Assembly: GCA_905215195.1 (NCBI GenBank)
Contig: CAJMPF010000137.1
Location: 1 to 5,270, forward strand
Direction: 5' to 3'
Origin: an uncultured bacterium
GTDB taxonomy: Bacteria > Actinomycetota > Coriobacteriia > Coriobacteriales > Coriobacteriaceae
Length of the DNA: 5,270 bases
Made by a program: the position numbers and the translations under genes. This document shows, piece by piece, positions 1 through 4,845 of the stretch. The notes under the pieces were generated by a model. That model was given only the letters and a program-made list of their open reading frames with translations. It was not told the DNA's origin and ran no database searches. Within the stretch, counting starts at the first letter, position 1; each line of letters opens with the position of its first letter.

Positions 1-382
1 CACCGCCGGGCGCCACGACGACGCGCTCGCCATCGTGCACCAGGTCGGCAATCTCGAACATCGGGGTCTGCGTCTCGGGATCGAGCTCCCGCACCACGGT
101 ACCCATAGGGACCTTGAGAATCAGGTCCTCGCCGCTCTTACCGTTACGACGGGCACCCTGTCCGTGCGTGCCGCGCTCGGCGCGGAAGTGATGCTTAAAG
201 CGGTAATCGATCAGCGAAGACAGCTGAGCATCGGCCTGAATGACGACATTGCCGCCACGACCGCCGTCGCCGCCATCGGGGCCGCCCTTGGGAACAAATG
301 CCTCGCGCCTAAACGACATGCATCCGGCTCCGCCGTCGCCGCCGCAAACGTTAATTCGGCTGATATCGGTGAACTGTGACAA
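1..382 (-). CDS. obg: GTPase Obg/CgtA, N-terminal part (truncated by window edge)
   Basis: Obg is an essential GTPase that binds the 50S subunit late in its assembly and responds to (p)ppGpp. Only the first 127 codons are present. They make up most of the glycine-rich Obg fold that precedes the G domain, so the GTP-binding motifs lie outside the window. Visible hallmarks are GGDGGAGCMSFRREAFVPKG near residues 14-33, followed by the run PDGGDGGRGGNV and the later GTHGQGARRNGKSGEDL. These are diagnostic of the family. The start is TTG at 382, with GGAGG 8 nt upstream. A CTG directly before it is in frame but too close to that site. The first residues (SQFTDISRINV) align with the usual MFVDEVKIYV-type start. 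The gene follows rpmA, the classical L21-L27-Obg order, but a terminator separates them. Identity is very secure; the start codon is fairly secure. Confidence 0.96.
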   Translation of the reverse strand, partial: MSQFTDISRINVCGGDGGAGCMSFRREAFVPKGGPDGGDGGRGGNVVIQADAQLSSLIDYRFKHHFRAERGTHGQGARRNGKSGEDLILKVPMGTVVRELDPETQTPMFEIADLVHDGERVVVAPGG

Positions 383-390
383 CAGAATCG

Positions 391-395
391 CCTCC
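391..395 (-). promoter_or_regulatory. Shine-Dalgarno site of obg
   Basis: A perfect GGAGG reads on the minus strand 8 nt before the TTG at 382 and decides the start in the absence of any nearby ATG. It is unusual in lying only 3 nt downstream of the T-tract of the preceding terminator. A transcript that stops at the terminator would therefore lack this site altogether. Confidence 0.85.
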
Positions 396-398
396 TAC

Positions 399-442
399 AA
401 AAAAGAGGGAGACCCTTGAATCCTAAAACTCAAGTGCCTCCC
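399..442 (-). terminator. Factor-independent terminator after rplU-rpmA
   Basis: Read on the minus strand, the arm at 442-430 (GGGAGGCACTTGA) pairs with the arm at 419-407 (TCAAGGGTCTCCC). This gives a 13-position stem with one G-T wobble and one A-G mismatch and a 10-nt loop at 429-420. It is followed directly by TCTTTTTT (406-399). This is a textbook intrinsic terminator, 26 nt downstream of the rpmA stop codon. It should end the rplU-rpmA transcript, or act as a partial terminator that lowers obg expression relative to the two ribosomal protein genes. Stem and T-tract are seen directly; termination efficiency is inferred. Confidence 0.88.
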
Positions 443-467
443 ACATATGTGCTCTATGAAGGGTGAA

Positions 468-725
468 TTACGCGTTCGCGAGCGGGCGTACGCTGACCCT
501 GTGCTTGATACCCTTGTGGAACTCAACGGTACCGTCGACCAGCGCGAACAGCGTGTCGTCCTTACCACGGCCAACGTTCTCACCCGGGTGGATGTGCGTG
601 CCGTGCTGACGGACGAGAATCGTGCCCGTGGTTACCGTCTGGCCGGCATAGCGCTTCGTGCCAAGGCGCTGACCGCGGGAGTCACGGCCATTACGGGAGG
701 AACCGAGTCCTTTTTTGTGTGCCAT
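468..725 (-). CDS. rpmA: 50S ribosomal protein L27
   Basis: L27 (bL27) is a 50S protein whose flexible N-terminus reaches the peptidyl transferase centre and helps to position tRNA. The 85-residue product is of usual length. It carries the family signature GTHIHPGENVGRGKDDTLFA (residues about 42-61) and the basic start MAHKKGLGSSRNGRDS. The mature-type AHKKG sequence begins right after the initiator Met, as in E. coli. It therefore lacks the short hydrophobic extension that Prp protease removes in Firmicutes, and no prp gene lies between rplU and rpmA. The start is ATG at 725, preceded by AGTAGGT (739-733) with 8 nt between its GG and the ATG. The gene lies 33 nt downstream of rplU with no terminator between, so the two are co-transcribed. 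Identity is certain. Confidence 0.98.
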   Translation of the reverse strand: MAHKKGLGSSRNGRDSRGQRLGTKRYAGQTVTTGTILVRQHGTHIHPGENVGRGKDDTLFALVDGTVEFHKGIKHRVSVRPLANA

Positions 726-758
726 TGTGTATACCTACTCTTTCGTTACGAGTGTAAT

Positions 759-1133
759 CTACTCGGCGACGGGAGCCTCGGCAACAGCCTCGGCCTCTGC
801 CTTGACAGCCTTCTTGGCGCGGGAGGTAGCCTGAACCTTCACGATCTTCAGCTTGGTGAGCTGCTGACGGTGACCCTTCAGACGACGATAGCGCTTACGC
901 TTGTGGAACTTGAAGACCAGCTGCTTCTCGCCCTTGAACTGCTCAACGATCTGAGCGGTAACCTTGGCCTTGGCCAGCTTGTCGGGATCGGTGACGATCT
1001 TCTTACCATCGTTGAGGAAGATAACCGGCAGGGTGACCTTGTCGCCCTCATTGCCCTCGATCTTCTCAACGGTGATGACATCGTCGGTGGCGACCTTGTA
1101 CTGCTTGCCGCCCGTGTTAACGATTGCGTACAT
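759..1133 (-). CDS. rplU: 50S ribosomal protein L21
   Basis: L21 (bL21) is an early-assembling 50S protein that contacts 23S rRNA and L20. With ATG at 1133 the product has 124 residues. The core (residues 1-103) shows the expected MYAIVNTGGKQYKV start, the LPVIFLNDG strand and the very basic FKFHKRKRYRRLKGHRQ segment near residues 75-90. The open frame extends 7 codons upstream to an ATG at 1154. I reject that start because family members begin at MYAIV, and GAAGGG (1148-1143) sits 9 nt before the inner ATG, inside the would-be extension. The last 20 or so residues form an Ala/Glu/Val/Lys-rich tail beyond the usual 103-residue length, probably disordered. The gene has its own promoter just upstream and leads a two-gene unit with rpmA. 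Confidence 0.97.
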   Translation of the reverse strand: MYAIVNTGGKQYKVATDDVITVEKIEGNEGDKVTLPVIFLNDGKKIVTDPDKLAKAKVTAQIVEQFKGEKQLVFKFHKRKRYRRLKGHRQQLTKLKIVKVQATSRAKKAVKAEAEAVAEAPVAE

Positions 1134-1142
1134 GTTTACTTG

Positions 1143-1148
1143 CCCTTC
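1143..1148 (-). promoter_or_regulatory. Shine-Dalgarno site of rplU
   Basis: GAAGGG lies 9 nt upstream of the ATG at 1133. It supports the internal start codon over the ATG at 1154, which would place this site inside the coding region. Confidence 0.7.
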
Positions 1149-1175
1149 ATGCATCAGTTAGTGCAACAGCCGAAT

Positions 1176-1204
1176 ATAGTAGCAGGCGAAAATACCCCCG
1201 TCAA
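1176..1204 (-). promoter_or_regulatory. Sigma70-type promoter of rplU-rpmA
   Basis: Read on the minus strand, TTGACG (1204-1199, five of six matches to the consensus -35) is followed after exactly 17 nt by TACTAT (1181-1176, five of six matches to the -10). Transcription would start near 1170-1167, giving a leader of about 35 nt before the rplU ATG. The -35 element overlaps the TGA stop codon of the DUF2344 gene, so the promoter occupies nearly the whole 67-nt gap. The leader is too short for a large autoregulatory RNA structure. The motif match is seen directly; activity is inferred. Confidence 0.82.
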
Positions 1205-2013
1205 CGAGTATGTGGAGCAAATCCACAAGTTCGCACAGGTATGGGGCTGACGAGTCGGCCCTCGTCGTCCTCGCATGCTTGATTCTGACGCTCGACATCG
1301 TAGGAGCAGATGGTCACGAGGTCTTGCATACCGGTGGAAACAATAGGTGCATCCACGCCCGGGGTCAAGCCCTGCAACAAAACATCAGCCGCAGAAAGCA
1401 AGATTTCCGGACGCATGGAGCCCTCGTTGTCGGCATGGGTGTCGAGCATGAGCACCAAATGGTCCGGGCGCTCCCCCGCCGTGAGCTCATAGCCCACGAG
1501 CGTGTGATCCAAATCTAAGCGCTTGCTCTTTTTGCCGCGCGCGTAGTCGATGCCATGGTCCGCGCGCAGCGTGTCGATCGCACGGCGCACCTCATCGGCG
1601 CTTACGGGCGCCTCGGGATCCAGATGCAGGTCGATGCGATACGACAGGCGCGTGAGCTGCGCCGTCAATGCCGGCGTGCGCACGTCGATGTACGCCGCCT
1701 CGATGGGCGCCAGATCGGCCGGAGACGCCGCAGCCAGGCGCTCAAACGCCTCGTCGAGCGCCACGAACTCGGTCATAAACAGGTCATACCACTCGCAGGT
1801 CGACGACGTACCCACCGGTAGCGCCGAAGAGAAGCCCACGCGCATGTGCGGGGAGAAGCCCTGCGTGACGGCATAGGGAAGTCCCGCACGGCGCACGATG
1901 CGCTCAATGGTATGGATTACTTCGAGATGGCCCAGGTACTTAAGGCGATCGCGCTTGCCATAGCGAACACGAAGTCTAAAGAGCGTGGGGTTATCGGTCA
2001 GGCGCTCACTCAT
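1201..2013 (-). CDS. DUF2344 radical SAM-linked protein (TIGR03936 type)
   Basis: This 270-residue protein belongs to the DUF2344/TIGR03936 family, found next to, or fused to, TIGR03960-type radical SAM proteins. Its biochemical role is not established. Family hallmarks lie in the N-terminal part: RVRYGKRDRLKYLGHLEV (about residues 15-32), the basic RIVRRAGLPYAVTQGFSPH (about 38-56) and GFSSALPVGTSS (about 60-71). The C-terminal part contains a basic stretch RGKKSKRLDL near residue 160 and RPEILLSAADVL near 201; the last 30 or so residues look poorly conserved. The ATG overlaps the TGA of the radical SAM gene as ATGA, a sign of translational coupling. GGTGATC (2024-2018) upstream is a good match to the extended anti-Shine-Dalgarno end. 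The basic surface and ribosomal neighbourhood suggest work on or near RNA, which is only an inference. Family assignment is strong, function unknown. Confidence 0.9.
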   Translation of the reverse strand: MSERLTDNPTLFRLRVRYGKRDRLKYLGHLEVIHTIERIVRRAGLPYAVTQGFSPHMRVGFSSALPVGTSSTCEWYDLFMTEFVALDEAFERLAAASPADLAPIEAAYIDVRTPALTAQLTRLSYRIDLHLDPEAPVSADEVRRAIDTLRADHGIDYARGKKSKRLDLDHTLVGYELTAGERPDHLVLMLDTHADNEGSMRPEILLSAADVLLQGLTPGVDAPIVSTGMQDLVTICSYDVERQNQACEDDEGRLVSPIPVRTCGFAPHTR

Positions 2014-3887
2014 GCGCGATCACCCATCAATACATTCTTGACGTGGAGCGTGGGGCAGATTCCGCAGCCGGTGCACGACGTGCGGGTGCAGTCGGGAGTC
2101 GTGACGCCCTCGAGCGAGCGACGGTACTCGCGTTCGAGGAAGCCGCGCGTGCAGCCGGGGCTCACATGCTCCCACGGCAGGCGCCAATCCAACTCGTAGG
2201 GCAGGTGCACGAGCTCATTGAGGTCGATGCCGTTTTTGGCAGCAGCCTCCTTCCAGTTATCGAGCGAGAAATGCTCTACCCAGGCGTCAAAGCGAGAGCC
2301 CGCGCGCCAAGCATCGATGATAACGGGCGTCATGTCGCGACCGGCGCGGGACAGCGCGGCCTCGATGAGCGAGGTCTCGGCATCGTGGTAATGCACGCGG
2401 ACGGCACGGTTGCGAACACTTGTGACAAGCAGCTTCTGGCGACGCTTGACGTCGTCGTAGTCGAGCTGCGGGCACCACTGAAAGGGCGTTGCGGCCTTGG
2501 GGATAAACACCGAAACCGAGATGGAAACCGAGATCGAGCCGCGACGAGCCTTGGGCACCACGGAACGACCGAGCTCCAGCACGTGATCGGCCAGATTGGC
2601 GATGGCCACGATGTCCTCGTCACGCTCGCCGGGAAGGCCCATCATAAAGTAGAGCTTCATGCGGTTCCAGCCGGCCTCGAAGGCCGCCTTGGCCGCACGG
2701 TCCAAGTCCTCCTCGGTCACGTTCTTGTTAATGATGTCGCGCATGCGCTGGCTGCCGGCCTCGGGCGCGAACGTCAGGCCGCCCTTCTTTTCGCCAGCAA
2801 CCGACTCGGCCATATCCACGCCAAACGAATCCAAGCGCTGCGAGGGAATGGACACGCGAATGCCCGTATCTTCCAGACGGCGGTTAAGGCGACCGAGCAC
2901 ATCACGGATGCAGGAGTGATCGGTGGTCGAAAGCGAGGTAAGCGACACCTCGTCATAGCCGGTCTTTTCCAGGCCCTGAATCACCGACGAGACGATCTGG
3001 TCGGCCGAGCGCTCGCGCACCGGGCGATACGTCATGCCGGCCTGACAAAAACGACAGCCGCGGGCGCAGCCGCGCAGAATCTCGATCGACAGGCGATCGT
3101 GAACGAGCTGCGCGTAGGGCACGCACGACTGCGACAGCGGATTCGTGGCGCCGAAATCCTCGACGACGCGCTTGTAGACCACGGTCGGCGCATCCTTGCC
3201 TTCACGCGGCACGGTGTAGCCATGCGGCGAGCAGGGCTCGTCGTGACGAACCTCATAGAGCGACGGCACGTAGTTGCCGGCAATGGATGCAAGCTGCTCG
3301 ACAATCTGCGCGCGCGGGACCCCTTCGTCACGCAGGCGGCGATGCAGCTGGCAGGTCTCGAGCAGCGATTCCTCGCCCTCACCGATGAGGATGGCATCGA
3401 AGAAGGCCGCGTACGGCTCGGGGTTGTACACCGAGGGGCCGCCGGCGATGATGATGGGGTCGTCTTCACCTCGGTCGGCCGCTAACAGCGGAATGCCAGC
3501 GAGGTCGAGTGCCTCGAGGAAGTTCGTCACCGCCATCTCGTGCGGCACATGCAGACCGACGATATCAAACGAAGCGACCGGCGCTGCACCCTCGAGCGAG
3601 AGCAGCGGAATGCCTGCCTCGCGCATGGCGTCACCCATATCGGGCCACGGCACATAGCCACGCTCGCAGGAGATGCCATCGGCCTGGTTAAGGATGTTGT
3701 AGAGGATGGCGATGCCCTGGTTGGGCAGACCAACCTCGTACACATCCGGGTAGATCAGGCAGCAACGGTAGTCGGCATCGGCCTTGGAAAGCGTGCCCCA
3801 CTCGTGATCGATATAGCGACTCGGCTTCTCGACCTTGGCGAGCAACGGCTCAATTAAATGAAAACAATCTTGGTACGGAACGCGCAA
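2010..3887 (-). CDS. B12-binding-like/radical SAM protein, TIGR03960 family
   Basis: The 625-residue product resembles the uncharacterised TIGR03960 radical SAM family. The N-terminal region (about 1-230) is a B12-binding-like Rossmann domain with AGGPSVYNPEP (148-158) and IGEGEES (168-174). I see no canonical DxHxxG cobalamin ligand motif. The radical SAM barrel follows, with the 4Fe-4S motif CARGCRFC (Cys274, Cys278, Cys281), FAPEAGSQRMRDIINKN (373-389) and YFMMGLPGE near 413-421. A C-terminal cluster C-x4-C-x2-C-x2-C (Cys600, 605, 608, 611) could hold a second metal site. I choose TTG at 3887: AGGGG, overlapping the upstream TAG stop, sits 7 nt before it, and the reading VEKPSRYIDHEW follows at the usual distance. 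An in-frame TTG at 3926 would add 13 codons and overlap the upstream gene. It is coupled to the DUF2344 gene, its usual partner. The reaction and substrate are unknown; modification of RNA or a ribosome-linked target is a guess from context. Confidence 0.92.
   Translation of the reverse strand: MRVPYQDCFHLIEPLLAKVEKPSRYIDHEWGTLSKADADYRCCLIYPDVYEVGLPNQGIAILYNILNQADGISCERGYVPWPDMGDAMREAGIPLLSLEGAAPVASFDIVGLHVPHEMAVTNFLEALDLAGIPLLAADRGEDDPIIIAGGPSVYNPEPYAAFFDAILIGEGEESLLETCQLHRRLRDEGVPRAQIVEQLASIAGNYVPSLYEVRHDEPCSPHGYTVPREGKDAPTVVYKRVVEDFGATNPLSQSCVPYAQLVHDRLSIEILRGCARGCRFCQAGMTYRPVRERSADQIVSSVIQGLEKTGYDEVSLTSLSTTDHSCIRDVLGRLNRRLEDTGIRVSIPSQRLDSFGVDMAESVAGEKKGGLTFAPEAGSQRMRDIINKNVTEEDLDRAAKAAFEAGWNRMKLYFMMGLPGERDEDIVAIANLADHVLELGRSVVPKARRGSISVSISVSVFIPKAATPFQWCPQLDYDDVKRRQKLLVTSVRNRAVRVHYHDAETSLIEAALSRAGRDMTPVIIDAWRAGSRFDAWVEHFSLDNWKEAAAKNGIDLNELVHLPYELDWRLPWEHVSPGCTRGFLEREYRRSLEGVTTPDCTRTSCTGCGICPTLHVKNVLMGDRA
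2018..2024 (-). promoter_or_regulatory. Ribosome binding site of the DUF2344 gene
   Basis: GGTGATC ends 4 nt before the ATG at 2013. It can pair with GATCACC at the 3' end of 16S rRNA, so it is the downstream half of the extended Shine-Dalgarno rather than GGAGG. In that register the effective spacing is normal, about 9 nt. The site lies inside the radical SAM coding sequence, consistent with coupled translation. Confidence 0.55.
2512..2535 (-). repeat. 12-bp tandem direct repeat inside the radical SAM gene
   Basis: Two adjacent 12-bp units (2535-2524 and 2523-2512) match at 11 of 12 positions and encode ISVS twice, followed by VFIPK. The segment is the beta strand before the PFQW motif of the radical SAM barrel, where alternating small and hydrophobic residues are expected. 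It may be a small duplication or simply coincidental beta-strand and codon bias; the strand does not look longer than in relatives. Confidence 0.5.
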
Positions 3888-3894
3888 CGGAAAA

Positions 3895-3899
3895 CCCCT
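3895..3899 (-). promoter_or_regulatory. Shine-Dalgarno site of the radical SAM gene
   Basis: AGGGG on the minus strand overlaps the TAG stop codon of the upstream DUF697-like gene and lies 7 nt before TTG at 3887. It decides between this start and the TTG at 3926, which has no comparable site. The overlap of stop and ribosome binding site also suggests translational coupling. Confidence 0.7.
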
Positions 3900-4827
3900 A
3901 AGCAGCGAGATCAGATGCGTCCTCAAAGGGACCCATGGGACGAGTAGCGCCCGCGACCGTGGTCACCAGATTGCGAACGCGGGAGAACGTGGCAGTGACC
4001 ACCTCGTTGGCACGGCTGTAGTCGACATCGCGCTCGTAGAGCGAAACGAGCGCACGGCCCATGCCATAGGTGCCCGCGGCAGCAGTGAGCGCCTTGACGG
4101 CAAACCCAATATGCGGCGTCTGCTTGACGAGCGCGCGGGTGACCGCGCGGATCACCAAGCCGCCGGCAAGCACGCCCGCGACCTCGTAGCCGCGCTCGGG
4201 CTTAATGCCGCGTCCAAAGACGGCAGCGAGCTCAAAGAGCATGCCCACCTGCGCCAGCGCCATAACGGGATAATCGGCGCCCGGCAAAAACACCAGCGCA
4301 CCGGTCGCCATATTGGTGAGCGCGCACGAGGTGATGATACGATTGGCCGCCGCGATGCGCATGAAGGCAAAGTTCGCTGCGAAAGCCGTTTCCTTATCGG
4401 TGCGATCGAGAATCCAGCGGGCAAGCGTCTCGGGCAGATACGTCTTATCGGTTGCCGCTACCACGCCAAGCATGGGCGTGGACTCCTCGATAAACGGCAC
4501 CTCCACAGCAGACTCGGCGAGCACGCACACGGGGGCGCCGGCAATCACGAGTTCCTGCACGGCGCTCTCAAGGCGGTCAGACCCGCACGAAAGCACCAGC
4601 ACCACATCGGTATCGGTCTTTGGAGCTATTCGCTCCTCCCCCAGACGCTCGACGCGCACAATGCCCGAGGTCGTCTGCGGCACAAAGGCGTCACGCACCG
4701 TCTCGGCCAGAAAGCGCGAGGCGGACGAATCCAGATAGACCGAGACGCGCACCGGCGTATCGGAATCCTTCTTAACGGACGCGCCCATCTTAAAAGCGCG
4801 GGTCAGCTTATCTACGGGAATTTTCAT
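3898..4827 (-). CDS. DUF697-like membrane-associated protein, function unknown
   Basis: I recognise no named gene. The 309-residue product has two parts. Residues about 26-145 look like a Rossmann-type alpha/beta domain, with strands RVSVYLD, DVVLVLSCG and APVCVLAES. This recalls the layout of a GTPase domain, but no P-loop GxxxxGK[ST] and no NKxD are visible. Residues about 160-265 are rich in Ala, Gly and hydrophobics. The segments ITSCALTNMATGALVFLPGADYP and HIGFAVKALTAAAGTYGMGRAL resemble the DUF697 (YcjF-like) domain, which in other proteins is joined to GTPases and is membrane-associated. The ATG at 4827 has GGAGG 8 nt upstream. The gene follows rodA by 18 nt and precedes the radical SAM gene by 10 nt, so it is probably co-transcribed with both. 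A role at the membrane near RodA is possible but unsupported. The domain call is moderate. Confidence 0.75.
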   Translation of the reverse strand: MKIPVDKLTRAFKMGASVKKDSDTPVRVSVYLDSSASRFLAETVRDAFVPQTTSGIVRVERLGEERIAPKTDTDVVLVLSCGSDRLESAVQELVIAGAPVCVLAESAVEVPFIEESTPMLGVVAATDKTYLPETLARWILDRTDKETAFAANFAFMRIAAANRIITSCALTNMATGALVFLPGADYPVMALAQVGMLFELAAVFGRGIKPERGYEVAGVLAGGLVIRAVTRALVKQTPHIGFAVKALTAAAGTYGMGRALVSLYERDVDYSRANEVVTATFSRVRNLVTTVAGATRPMGPFEDASDLAA

Positions 4828-4835
4828 AGCAAACC

Positions 4836-4840
4836 CCTCC
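4836..4840 (-). promoter_or_regulatory. Shine-Dalgarno site of the DUF697-like gene
   Basis: GGAGG within the 18-nt gap after rodA, 8 nt before the ATG at 4827. It fixes the start of a gene whose N-terminus cannot be checked against a known family. Confidence 0.85.
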
Positions 4841-4845
4841 AGCGG

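Noticed and set aside
442..451. A 10-bp perfect palindrome CACATATGTG just upstream of the terminator, considered as an operator
   Set aside because: It is short, AT-centred and single copy, and touches the terminator stem; a match of this size can arise by chance.
383..600. A search for a separate obg promoter, including TAGGAT in the terminator loop as a -10
   Set aside because: The hexamer matches only four of six positions and no acceptable -35 lies 16-18 nt upstream.
1134..1168. The rplU leader, considered as an L21 or L20-type autoregulatory leader RNA
   Set aside because: The predicted leader is only about 35 nt and mostly taken up by the ribosome binding site, so there is no room for a structured regulatory RNA.
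1211..1227. A perfect 6-bp hairpin (TGTGGA, 5-nt loop, TCCACA) at the end of the DUF2344 gene, considered as a terminator
   Set aside because: It has no T-tract, a short stem and lies within the coding sequence; it is unlikely to stop transcription before rplU.
447..1250. A 267-codon plus-strand open frame across rpmA, rplU and the intergenic regions
   Set aside because: It lies antisense to two certain ribosomal protein genes and crosses their gaps; the leucine-rich translation is the complement of their codon use.
2043..3485. A 480-codon open frame on the plus strand opposite the radical SAM gene
   Set aside because: It is fully antisense to a clearly recognisable protein, its translation is rich in Arg/Ala/His/Gly with no family motif, and it reflects third-position GC bias of the real gene.
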